From: Actinoplanes sp. NBC_00393
Lineage (GTDB): Bacteria > Actinomycetota > Actinomycetes > Mycobacteriales > Micromonosporaceae
Reading direction: 5' to 3'
NCBI RefSeq assembly: GCF_036053395.1
Contig: NZ_CP107942.1
Location: forward strand, 1,206,501-1,270,500
Length of the DNA stretch: 64,000 nt
In this document: positions 18,304 to 25,804 of the stretch, one piece after another
How the letters are laid out: every line of letters begins with the position of its first letter
How positions within the stretch are numbered: the first letter of the stretch is position 1
Program-made: the position numbers and the translations under genes
Notes under the pieces: model-generated
What the model was told of the DNA's origin: nothing
What the model saw: only the letters and a program-made list of their open reading frames with translations
The model's database searches: none

Positions 18304-18681
18304 TCAGCCGTTGGGCCGGCGGTCGATGGCCTGCAGTGACCAGCTGTTGCCGTCGGGGTCCCGGAAGTGGACGAACTTGCCCCACGGCTGTTCGTCCACC
18401 TCGCCGGCCTCGACACCGAGCTCGATCAGGTGCTTGCGTGCGGTGTACGCATCCGGCACCACGACCTGGATCTCCTGGCTGCCCGGCACCTTCTCGGTGA
18501 TGCCGTCACCGAGCGCGATGGAGCACGCCGAGCCGGGCGGGGTGAACTGCACGAACCGCAGCCCCTCATGCACCTGGTGGTCGTAGTCGGCGTTGAAGCC
18601 GATCTTCTCGTAGAACGCCTTGGCCCGGTCGACGTCGGTCACCGGCACCGGGATGAGCTCGATCTTCCACGTCGTTGTCAT
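18304..18681 (-). CDS. VOC/glyoxalase-family protein
   Basis: Small cytoplasmic protein of 125 residues with the vicinal-oxygen-chelate fold. It has the VPVTDVDRAKAFYEKIGF entry and the C-terminal KFVHFRDPDGNSWSLQ block typical of the family. Members act as dioxygenases, lyases or resistance proteins, and the substrate here is unknown. The ATG at 18681 starts MTTTWKIE; a longer open frame upstream is not supported. The gene converges on the M16 gene with only 11 bases between the stops. Confidence 0.85.
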   Translation of the reverse strand: MTTTWKIELIPVPVTDVDRAKAFYEKIGFNADYDHQVHEGLRFVQFTPPGSACSIALGDGITEKVPGSQEIQVVVPDAYTARKHLIELGVEAGEVDEQPWGKFVHFRDPDGNSWSLQAIDRRPNG

Positions 18682-18727
18682 GGATTCATCGTGCCAACCA
18701 TTGCGGTCACTATCTGTCCGCTTGCGG

Positions 18728-19117
18728 TCAGTGTCCGACAAGAATGCGGTCGGGCCGCAGCTCCACGATGACGCGGTCCGGAGTCCACCCCGGGTCATCG
18801 AGCCGCTCCGGCATGTACTTGGCCAGCAACGGCCGGGCCAACTCGTCATGGCCGTCCTCGACGAGCCGAGCCGTGCCGTACGCCGCGACATAGAACTTGT
18901 TGTCGAAATCATCGATGAGCAGGGAGATCGACGGGTCACGCCGCAGATTCAGATACTTGGCGCGGCCGCGGGTGGTGCTGAACCGAAAGGCCTCGCCGTC
19001 CCACACGAACCACACCACACTCAGCTGCGGCGCACCTTGCGCCCGGTTGACCCCGACGACAGCATGACGCGCGTCGGCGAGCAGTCGCCCAACCTCGGGC
19101 CGCTGAAGAACATCCAT
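18728..19117 (-). CDS. Pyridoxamine 5'-phosphate oxidase-like flavin/F420 protein
   Basis: Split-beta-barrel protein of about 129 residues from the ATG at 19117. The block RHAVVGVNRAQGAPQLSVVWFVWDGEAF is the typical start of PNPOx-like and F420-binding reductases of actinomycetes, followed by TTRGRAKYLNLRRDPSISLLI and a C-terminal PDRILVGH. The likely cofactor is F420 or FMN, and the substrate is unknown. An in-frame upstream start at 19159 is possible. The N-terminal coding region abuts a truncated gene remnant just upstream. Confidence 0.8.
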   Translation of the reverse strand: MDVLQRPEVGRLLADARHAVVGVNRAQGAPQLSVVWFVWDGEAFRFSTTRGRAKYLNLRRDPSISLLIDDFDNKFYVAAYGTARLVEDGHDELARPLLAKYMPERLDDPGWTPDRVIVELRPDRILVGH

Positions 19118-19134
19118 ACGATGAGCGTAGATCC

Positions 19135-19290
19135 CCCCGATAGGCTGATCACGACGCAACCGTCCATCGTGAGCCGCTGATTGACCTCCGCGAACTCAGC
19201 CTCGAACCTGGTCGAGCCGCAGAGCGTGATGACCTTCGCATCACCCTCGGCCGACTGCGGCGCCGGCAAGGCGCGAGCCGGCTCAGTCAC
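19135..19290 (-). pseudogene. Truncated remnant of a deoxyribosyltransferase-like (DUF4406-type) gene
   Basis: The frame from GTG at 19290 reads KVITLCGSTRFEAEFAEVNQ and then LTMDGCVVISL. This is the conserved N-terminus of a family of nucleoside 2-deoxyribosyltransferase-like proteins. After about 52 residues the similarity stops and the frame runs on into unrelated sequence that overlaps the next gene. The GTG overlaps the stop of the phosphotransferase gene (GTGA), as in an intact operon. The rest of the gene, normally over 100 residues, is missing, so I call a 3' deletion. Confidence 0.65.
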
Positions 19291-20213
19291 GCGTCAGCCC
19301 GGCGGAGGCGTTCGGCAGCCTGCGCTCGCAGCGCATCGCCGCCGGCCGGGTCGCCACCGCACAATGCCATCTCCCGGGCGTTGTACGCGGCCATCCACAA
19401 ACCGGCCGCCCAAGCGATCTCCAGCTCACCAGACGTGAACATCCGCCCTCGACAATCTTGATACGCCGTCAGGAACGCCTCGGAGCTCTCGATCGGCGCC
19501 AGCGTCGGCGGCCCGGAACTGGCGAATGACCCGCTCGCCGCTCCCACCAGCGCCGCCTCCGGCTGCCACGCCAGACTGTCCCAGTCGTGCACCGTCCACA
19601 CCTGCCCGCCCCGCCACCGCAGGTTCTGCGCCTCGAAGTCGGCGTGCCCGAGTACGCACGGCAGACCGGTGGCCAGCAGCCGTCCCCGAGCCCGCTCCGC
19701 CGTCCGAACAATGTGCTCCGACACGACACTCTGGTCCCGGTTGTCGAGAAGGGCGTTCGCCGGCCACAACGCAGCATCGGCGTGGTCCCAGCGCACCCAC
19801 GGCGGATTCGGCAGCGGCGGCGCGACGGCCACTCCGGCAAGCTCGACCATCAGCCGCGCGAACACCTCCGCGCAGCCACGGGCTGTGTCCGGCGAATCCC
19901 CGTGCACCACCTCACCGCCGGGCCGGAACTCCTCGGCGTGCACGGCCAGCGCACCGACGCCGACCACCGGCGTGAGCGGACGGGCACACGGAAACCCCCG
20001 CTCGGCCAACCTGGTCTGCGCCGCGACGCACGACGTGGCCCGGCCGGCGTCGGCACGCGCCTTGACCACGACGTCCCTGCCACCGTCCAACCGCAGACCG
20101 AACACCATCGCGACCTGCCGCGACCGGAACAGCACGCCGACGGGTACGCCGCCCAGATGCTCAAGACACCAAGCCGGTAACCAGTCCGGGAGCTCGTCCA
20201 GGCTGTCGTTCAG
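19287..20213 (-). CDS. Aminoglycoside phosphotransferase-family kinase
   Basis: Cytoplasmic kinase-fold protein. The catalytic loop reads VLGHADFEAQNLRW, matching HxDxxxxN, and the metal-binding Asp is in VHDWDSLAW. DVVVKARAD carries the ATP-binding lysine. The first usual start codon is GTG at 20135, but the frame upstream stays open and coding (LDELPDWLPAWCLEHLGG), with no ATG, GTG or TTG. A CTG at 20213 overlaps the stop of the preceding gene (CTGA) and has GGAG ahead, so I extend to it and give 308 residues. Substrate unknown; aminoglycosides, choline or other small alcohols are possible. Confidence 0.78.
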   Translation of the reverse strand: MNDSLDELPDWLPAWCLEHLGGVPVGVLFRSRQVAMVFGLRLDGGRDVVVKARADAGRATSCVAAQTRLAERGFPCARPLTPVVGVGALAVHAEEFRPGGEVVHGDSPDTARGCAEVFARLMVELAGVAVAPPLPNPPWVRWDHADAALWPANALLDNRDQSVVSEHIVRTAERARGRLLATGLPCVLGHADFEAQNLRWRGGQVWTVHDWDSLAWQPEAALVGAASGSFASSGPPTLAPIESSEAFLTAYQDCRGRMFTSGELEIAWAAGLWMAAYNAREMALCGGDPAGGDALRAQAAERLRRADA

Positions 20214-21142
20214 AGTGTTCTCCGTCGGCGGATCATCATCAGCGCAAGCGCACCTACGCCCACGGCGACCAGCGAGCCGCCCAGCACGGCGAACGGCAAG
20301 GAGTTGCTGCTCTCGCCGCTCACAGCCTCGAGATCGGGCGGCGCCCCCGCGGCCACGCTCGTCTCCGGCTCGGGTACCGCGTCCACCACCGATACAGGTG
20401 ACGGCGAGGTTTTGACGGGCACGGCCACGGCGTTCAGAGTCAGCTGCGCCTTCGCCGCGTCACCGGCGGTGCCCTGAACGGTGGTGCGGGCGGTGCGGTA
20501 GCCGTCCTTGACCGCGACGACCTTGATCGCGCCCGCAGCGATCGGCTTGCCGGCGCGCGACTTGATCGAGAACCGGCCGTCCTGGTTGCTGGTCGCGCGG
20601 TATTCGTGCCCGGCGCTGTCGCGCATGGTGATGGCTACGCCGCCGATCGCTTTCCCGCCGGTGTCGCGGACCCGGCCGGACACCTGCTTGACCCCGGGCG
20701 ACGGTTTGTCCGTGCCGGGAGTCGAGGTGCCGGAGCCATGGACGTAGACCATCTTGTGGTCGTAGCTGTTCTGCCCGCCGAGCCGCACCGCGACCGAGAT
20801 GTTGCGACCGCTCGTCTCACCTGCGGCAACCTTGGGCGCGACGAGGGTGGCCCCGAAGTCCTGGCTCTGGCCGGGTCGGAGATTGGGCTCAGCCCGGCAT
20901 CCGGTAGCGCAATCCAGGCCACCACCGACCACCACGACGGCGGTCTCGGCCCCTTGCCCGGTGTTGGTCACGCGGAACTGCACGCGCACCTTGTCGCCGG
21001 GCTCCACGTTCTCCGCGGACACGCTCAGGATGCGGATGGGTGTCGGCGCGCCCGCCACGGGCGCCGCCGCCACCACAAGCGTCCCCCCGAGCAGCGCAAC
21101 CAATGCGGCGGCGCGGGCCCATCGCGCACGTAAGCGCGTCAC
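20210..21142 (-). CDS. Secreted membrane-anchored protein with adhesion-type domains
   Basis: Surface protein of 310 residues. A signal peptide (residues 1-31, ending AAPVAGA) is followed by a CARDB/Ig-like domain (GDKVRVQFRVTNTGQGAETAVVVV). Next comes a carboxypeptidase-regulatory-like beta sandwich (VSGRVRDTGGKAIGGVAITM). Near the C-terminus a transmembrane helix (PFAVLGGSLVAVGVGALALMM) is followed by RRRR, so the protein is anchored with its domains outside. No LPxTG sortase motif is seen. The gene is divergent from the secreted-protein gene at 21376. Confidence 0.78.
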   Translation of the reverse strand: MTRLRARWARAAALVALLGGTLVVAAAPVAGAPTPIRILSVSAENVEPGDKVRVQFRVTNTGQGAETAVVVVGGGLDCATGCRAEPNLRPGQSQDFGATLVAPKVAAGETSGRNISVAVRLGGQNSYDHKMVYVHGSGTSTPGTDKPSPGVKQVSGRVRDTGGKAIGGVAITMRDSAGHEYRATSNQDGRFSIKSRAGKPIAAGAIKVVAVKDGYRTARTTVQGTAGDAAKAQLTLNAVAVPVKTSPSPVSVVDAVPEPETSVAAGAPPDLEAVSGESSNSLPFAVLGGSLVAVGVGALALMMIRRRRTL

Positions 21143-21375
21143 TACTTCCCACCACTTTCACCAGGAGCAGGCAACACCGGCCGATGACGCCGCGGACACT
21201 ATGCCCTGCCGGGGAGGATCGCGCGACCCGCGGGGCCACAGTTCAAGGTCACCAACGAAAAGTGACCCACCCGCCGGAGGGGGCGATCTCCCTCTCCAAG
21301 GGGATCGAAGCGCGTCCCGCGTCGTCGAACGTAGAGCTCACGAAGCCGCGACCACGCGGCCGGAAGGAGACGACG

Positions 21376-21969
21376 ATGCGCAAGGCAGTGGGATGGGGAG
21401 CCGCCGCAGCGGCTCTGCTCGTGGCCGTGGCGGGGGTGCCGGCCGGGGCGACGGAGCAGGGGCCCGCACGGGTGAGTGGCTGGGCGGAGTTCGCCCTGCC
21501 CTTCGGAGCGGACGCCGATGTGCGCTCGTTCGCCTTCGATGCCCGATCGGTGCCGTGGAGCCGGCCGATCCCGGTCAAGGGCGGGGAGCACGGCTCACCG
21601 GCAGATGCCACCGGCACCGTACGCGTGACGCACTACCTGGCCTCCAAAAATGTCACCGTTCGCTGGGAGGCGGCGGTCGACTGCCTGATGACCAGCCCGG
21701 GGCACGCCACGGTGACCGCGATCGTCAATCGCGCTGACGACTACGCAAAAAGCCTGCTCGGTACGCGCGTCGGCTTCAGCGTGCAGGACGGCGGCCGCGG
21801 CCGGGACCGGGTCGGCTTCACCTGGGACGCGACCTTCGACCAGAACGAGGCCGGTGAGTGGGGCCCGTCCCGGATCGGGCCGTGCCTGTCCACCGCCGCA
21901 TTCGGCACGGTGACACGCGGCGACTTCCGGATGCGGCACGCCGAGCTGACACCGCCGCCGAGCCGGTAG
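21376..21969 (+). CDS. Secreted protein of unknown function
   Basis: Protein of 197 residues with a clear signal peptide (MRKAVGWGAAAAALLVAVAGVPAGAT). I do not recognise the mature domain. It has beta-rich segments such as GTVRVTHYLASKNVTVRWEAAVDCL and only two Cys, likely one disulphide after export. ATG at 21376 follows GGAAGGAGA. Similar secreted proteins are common in actinomycetes as unnamed repeats and cell-envelope proteins. Confidence 0.75.
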   Translation: MRKAVGWGAAAAALLVAVAGVPAGATEQGPARVSGWAEFALPFGADADVRSFAFDARSVPWSRPIPVKGGEHGSPADATGTVRVTHYLASKNVTVRWEAAVDCLMTSPGHATVTAIVNRADDYAKSLLGTRVGFSVQDGGRGRDRVGFTWDATFDQNEAGEWGPSRIGPCLSTAAFGTVTRGDFRMRHAELTPPPSR

Positions 21970-22043
21970 CCCAGCGACCTGCCGATCGGCGGGCCGCGCT
22001 CAGGTCCTCCACTGAGCCGGGCCGGATGAGTGCGCCGGTGTCG

Positions 22044-22835
22044 TTACCTCGGGAGGTCGTCGAGCCAGCGGAGGATATGGTCGGCGACCTCCTGCCAGCC
22101 GTCGTCGAGCATCATGTCGTGCGCTGTGGGCAGCAGCGTCGCCGAGGTTCGGTACGCCGCCGCGGTGGCTTCGACCTCCGAGCGGCTGATGATCGTGTCG
22201 CGGTGGGCACCGAGAACGAGTACCGGCGCTCGCACCCGTTTCGGGTCAGGCCGGTCCAACGCGATGAGGTCGAGGAACGCCCGGAACGACTCGTCCTGCA
22301 ATCGAGCGTGGTACGCCATCAGCCTGGCTTCGGCGATGCCGGCGCTGAAGAACGCCGTCCGAGTCTGCTGGGGCGTCGCGATCAACGGGCGCAGCGAGCG
22401 GGTCGCGGCCACCTTCAGCATGGCAACCGGGTAACGCCGGGCCAGCCGCACAGCGGGGTGCAAGCCCCCGGACGGTGGCAAGGTCGCCAGGAGGGCAGCG
22501 CCGGCCCCGGCCCGAGACTCCAGATACTTCTGTACGACCACGCCCCCCATCGAGTGCCCGACGAGCGCAGGAGTGCCGTCCAGACCGCGGACGACGCAGT
22601 CCAGGTCGTCGACGTAGTCGGCGATCCGGTGCGTGCGCAGACCACCGGCGCCGTCGCTGCGACCGTGCCCGCGCAGATCAAAGGCGTGCGCCGCATAGCC
22701 GTGCCGCGCAAAGTATGGAAGGAAATGCTCGGCCCAGCACCACGCACCGTGCCAGGCGCCGTGGACGAACACCACCGGCGTAGCGCGCGGCGAACCGCAC
22801 GGTTGCCTGCTCACCTGGTTCAGACGCACGGACAT
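22044..22835 (-). CDS. Alpha/beta-hydrolase
   Basis: Cytoplasmic hydrolase of 263 residues. The oxyanion region is FVHGAWHGAWCW, the nucleophile is S95 in GHSMGG, the acid probably the Asp in LVLGAHRDT and the base the His in TAHDMMLDDGW. Length and motif order match esterase- or lipase-like members such as those that cleave small esters, lactones or acyl chains. It stands alone between a secreted-protein gene and a GNAT gene, so context gives no substrate. Confidence 0.87.
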   Translation of the reverse strand: MSVRLNQVSRQPCGSPRATPVVFVHGAWHGAWCWAEHFLPYFARHGYAAHAFDLRGHGRSDGAGGLRTHRIADYVDDLDCVVRGLDGTPALVGHSMGGVVVQKYLESRAGAGAALLATLPPSGGLHPAVRLARRYPVAMLKVAATRSLRPLIATPQQTRTAFFSAGIAEARLMAYHARLQDESFRAFLDLIALDRPDPKRVRAPVLVLGAHRDTIISRSEVEATAAAYRTSATLLPTAHDMMLDDGWQEVADHILRWLDDLPR

Positions 22836-22860
22836 CCGCTCGTCCTCCTGAGGGTCATGC

Positions 22861-23052
22861 TCAGGCCGATAGTGGCCCCAGCGCCGGTAAGCATGTCCTC
22901 ATCGGGTTGAACGGATCTTTGTCAGACATTGGCGGCACATTGGCGAGAGGGATCACACGCGCTTTCTGTTGTTCCTTCAACGCCCGCGTGCAACGACTGC
23001 AGGTCGCGCTCCATCGGGACATCGGGGCCCCGGTGTTGCTGAGGAGCACCAT
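22861..23052 (-). CDS. Possible small CxxC protein (weak)
   Basis: In the 220-base gap between the hydrolase and the acetyltransferase a 63-codon frame holds a C-x-x-C (ATCSRCTRALKEQQK) and a third Cys near the end. The third-position GC is only moderate for this genome and no ribosome site is convincing. It may be chance. I list it because zinc-ribbon-like small proteins are easily missed. Confidence 0.22.
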   Translation of the reverse strand: MVLLSNTGAPMSRWSATCSRCTRALKEQQKARVIPLANVPPMSDKDPFNPMRTCLPALGPLSA

Positions 23053-23056
23053 GCGG

Positions 23057-23719
23057 CTACCTAGGGTCGGGAACGTTGCCGGGTGTCGTGGCGATCAGAA
23101 CGTCGGCCGCCGGCTGCCAGCCGAGCGTCGAATACAGGCGCTGACCCTCTTCGCTGGCGATGAGAATGCCGTGTTCGGCGCCCTCGAGAATTGCCGCACG
23201 GGTCAAGCCGCTCATGATTGCGCTGGCCAGCCCTCTGCGGCGATGCGCGGGCACCGTTTCGATCCGGTCCGCGATGGCGTCCGTACCGGTCAGGCCCATC
23301 GTGCCGCGTGCGCCCACCTCTCCCGACTCGTCCTGCACCGTGGCCGTGACCACCTCGGCGTCGAGTTCGGTCCGCAACCGGTAGGGCGCGGCGGGCGCTT
23401 TCTGCGGCAGCCCGCGCAGATCGGCTGTCATCAGCATCTCTGAGCGCTTGATCAGGCTAAGCCCGGCGGCCTCCAGCGCCGAGGCCGTCCCCACCGGGTC
23501 GGTGGTCGGCACGGTCAGCCAGGTGACGGCGTCCTCGGCGGCGACGAGCTTCGCCAGCCTGCTCAGCGACGCCGAGTCGAGCGCCACGTACTCGACGTCG
23601 CGGCCGGGCTGCAGGCATCGCACCCGCAACCCGCCGCCGACATCTTCCGCGGTGGGCAGCGCGCGGGCCACACTCCAGCCGCGCTGCCACCGGACGACAA
23701 GATCGCGCAGTTCAGTCAC
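23057..23719 (-). CDS. GNAT-family N-acetyltransferase
   Basis: Protein of 220 residues. The C-terminal half carries the acetyl-CoA site: DRIETVPAHRRRGLASAIMSGL is motif A and YSTLGWQPAADVLI is motif B with the usual Tyr. The N-terminal half (residues 1-110) is a less conserved, GNAT-like fold with WLTVPTTDPVGTASALEAAG. Substrate unknown. It is divergent from the carboxymuconolactone decarboxylase-like gene. Confidence 0.83.
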   Translation of the reverse strand: MTELRDLVVRWQRGWSVARALPTAEDVGGGLRVRCLQPGRDVEYVALDSASLSRLAKLVAAEDAVTWLTVPTTDPVGTASALEAAGLSLIKRSEMLMTADLRGLPQKAPAAPYRLRTELDAEVVTATVQDESGEVGARGTMGLTGTDAIADRIETVPAHRRRGLASAIMSGLTRAAILEGAEHGILIASEEGQRLYSTLGWQPAADVLIATTPGNVPDPR

Positions 23720-23780
23720 CCGTACTGTTTACCTGTCAGGGAATTGGTTCGGCGAGGCGGACCGGCGAATGTTACTGGGC

Positions 23781-24326
23781 ATGACGACATACCCGATCGA
23801 CACGGCCCCAGAGGGTTCCCGGCCAGCCCTGGCGGCGCTGCGGGGAGCGCTCGGCCTCGTACCGAATCTGGCCGCCACGATGGCCAACGCCCCCTCGCTG
23901 ATCAGCACCTTCGTTGCCGCGTTCGGCCAGTTCGGCGGCACCCGCTTCACCGACGCCGAACGGCAGGTGCTGCTGCTGTCCAACGCGGTCACCAACCGCT
24001 GCGCCTGGGCGGTGGCCTTCCACTCCACGGTCGCGCTTGCTCACGGCGCCCCCGCAGACGCGGTCGAAGCGATTCGCCGCCGTGAGCTCCCCGACGATCC
24101 GCGGCTCGCCGCCCTGTCCGCGACGACCCGGGCGCTCATCGACAAGCGCGGCCACCTCGACGAAGGCGACGTCAAGACATTCACGGCCGGCGGCTTCGAC
24201 GAGGTACAGCTCCTCGACGTGATCACCGGCCTGGCGATCTCCACGATGGCCAACTACACCGGCAACGTCGCCGATCCGCCGCTGGATCCGCCGTTCCGGG
24301 CGCAGGCCTGGAACGACGGATACTGA
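23781..24326 (+). CDS. Carboxymuconolactone decarboxylase/AhpD-like protein lacking the second cysteine
   Basis: All-helical protein of 181 residues related to AhpD and PF02627 proteins. Alkylhydroperoxidase relatives have C-x-x-C followed by a His. Here the site reads NRCAWAVAFHS, so C74 is kept, the second Cys is A77 and H81 remains. The ATG at 23781 is chosen, with one at 23769 also possible. It is followed after four bases by an MmyB-type regulator gene, an arrangement that suggests co-regulation. Peroxidase activity seems unlikely without the second Cys. Confidence 0.8.
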   Translation: MTTYPIDTAPEGSRPALAALRGALGLVPNLAATMANAPSLISTFVAAFGQFGGTRFTDAERQVLLLSNAVTNRCAWAVAFHSTVALAHGAPADAVEAIRRRELPDDPRLAALSATTRALIDKRGHLDEGDVKTFTAGGFDEVQLLDVITGLAISTMANYTGNVADPPLDPPFRAQAWNDGY

Positions 24327-24330
24327 CCGG

Positions 24331-25101
24331 ATGAGCGGTGACGTCGGCGCCCTGCTGCAGCGGTGGCGCAAGGCTCGGCGGCTGAGCCAGCTGGGACTCG
24401 CCGCCGAGGCCGCCGTGTCGATCCGGCATCTGTGTTTCATCGAGACCGGCCGGGCCCGGCCCAGCCGGACCATGGTGTTGCGCCTCGCCGAGGTCCTCGA
24501 CGTGCCGCTGCGCGAACGCAACACCCTGCTGCTCGCCGCCGGCTTCGCTCCCCAGTACGAGGAGTCGGCTCTCGACGCCCCCGCGCTCGCCGCCGTGCAG
24601 GTGGCGATCGACGCGATCCTGGCGCAGCAGGAGCCGTACCCGGCCGTGGTGATGGACCGCGACTGGACCATCCGGACCACCAACACGGCCGCCGAACGGT
24701 TCTTCGGCTTCCTGCTCGCCGGTCACCAGCCCATCAGTGGTCCGGCCAATGTGCTTCGGCTGATGTTTCACCCCGATGGGGTACGCCCACACGTCACGAA
24801 CTGGCCCGAGGTGGCTCAGGCGCTGGTGCGACGGGTACGCCGGGAGGCCCTCGGCGGGGTGACCGACGAGCGCGCCCAGCGCATCCTCGCCGAGGTTCTC
24901 GCCTATCCGGGCGTACCCCTCTCGGTTGCCAAAACCGACCCACTGGCACCGCAACTGCCGATCGTGCCGGTGCGTTTCGCCCGGGACGGCCGGCAGTTCG
25001 ACTACTTCTCCACCGTGACCACGCTCGGCACGCCGCAGGACGTGACCTTGCAGGAGCTGCGGATCGAGTGTTTCTTCCCGGCCGGCGAACGGATGCGCTG
25101 A
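24331..25101 (+). CDS. XRE/MmyB-family transcriptional regulator
   Basis: Protein of 256 residues. Residues 5-60 are a Cro/CI helix-turn-helix (LLQRWRKARRLSQLGLAAEA, then FIETGRARPSR). Residues 95-250 are the PAS-like MmyB ligand-binding domain (VMDRDWTIRTTNTAAERFFG), which binds fatty acid-like ligands in a studied member. It starts four bases after the decarboxylase-like gene, a common pairing in which the regulator controls its partner. The effector is unknown. Confidence 0.88.
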   Translation: MSGDVGALLQRWRKARRLSQLGLAAEAAVSIRHLCFIETGRARPSRTMVLRLAEVLDVPLRERNTLLLAAGFAPQYEESALDAPALAAVQVAIDAILAQQEPYPAVVMDRDWTIRTTNTAAERFFGFLLAGHQPISGPANVLRLMFHPDGVRPHVTNWPEVAQALVRRVRREALGGVTDERAQRILAEVLAYPGVPLSVAKTDPLAPQLPIVPVRFARDGRQFDYFSTVTTLGTPQDVTLQELRIECFFPAGERMR

Positions 25102-25111
25102 CGCGTCCGCA

Positions 25112-25480
25112 TCAGCCGCACGCCCGGCGAAGCATCTCGTCGAGTTCGGGATCGGGCATCAGCTCCCGAACCTCCTGCGCGCACCGGCATGATTCCGCGA
25201 TCCGGCCGGCCCAGGTCTCCGCTTCCTCGCGGGTGGCCACGTCGAGGACCACGAACCCGCCGATGACCTCTTTGGTCTCCGGGTACGGTCCGTCGGTGAC
25301 CAGCCCGTCCGTGCCCACGATGCTCGCCCGCTGCCGTTCGAGTCCGGTGCCGAACACGAACACCCCGGCGTTCACCGCGTCCTGCATCACCGCGTGCGCG
25401 GCCTTGCCCACGTCCGGCATCTCCTCGGCGGGGATGTGGTCCATCGCGCCGTCGTTGAACGAGATCAGGTACCGCTTCAT
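25112..25480 (-). CDS. YciI/DGPF-domain protein
   Basis: Small ferredoxin-like-fold protein of 122 residues. The start MKRYLISFNDGAMDHIP and TDGPYPETKEVIGGFVVLDVATREEA are typical of the DGPF/YCII family, often found near ECF sigma factors. ATG at 25480 follows GGGAG. The biochemical role is unknown in this family. It converges on the regulator gene with 10 bases between stops. Confidence 0.85.
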   Translation of the reverse strand: MKRYLISFNDGAMDHIPAEEMPDVGKAAHAVMQDAVNAGVFVFGTGLERQRASIVGTDGLVTDGPYPETKEVIGGFVVLDVATREEAETWAGRIAESCRCAQEVRELMPDPELDEMLRRACG

Positions 25481-25804
25481 CCATCGACTCCCTTGTCCCG
25501 GCGGCCTCGTCCAGCCGCCCTCACGTGCTCTACGAACGGCCCATCCCGGATCCGACGCTATGTCACAAGAATTTTTCGGGCGACCGTGGACTCCACCGGT
25601 TGGCCGCCGGTCGATGGTGGCCGGCAAGCCGTCTTCGCGATGCTCAACCTGTTGGTCGCGGCGGTGCTCGTCACCGGCCTGGCATGCCGGGCGCTCAACC
25701 GGCCGCACGATAGTTGGTCGGCAGTGGCCCCGGTTCGGTATCCGCGATTCGGCACTGCCGCGGACAGCGGATCGTAATCTCCGGTACGGGGAGGTCGAGC
25801 TGTC
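25481..25804. other. Intergenic stretch before the chemotaxis-receptor gene
   Basis: About 320 bases with no gene I can support. A 45-codon frame at 25640-25777 has one hydrophobic stretch (MLNLLVAAVLVTGLACRAL) but no clear ribosome site. The sequence probably holds the divergent promoters of the YciI and chemoreceptor genes. Confidence 0.5.

Noticed and set aside
22907..23443. Plus-strand frame opposite the GNAT gene
   Set aside because: It is antisense to the acetyltransferase, whose motifs are clear.
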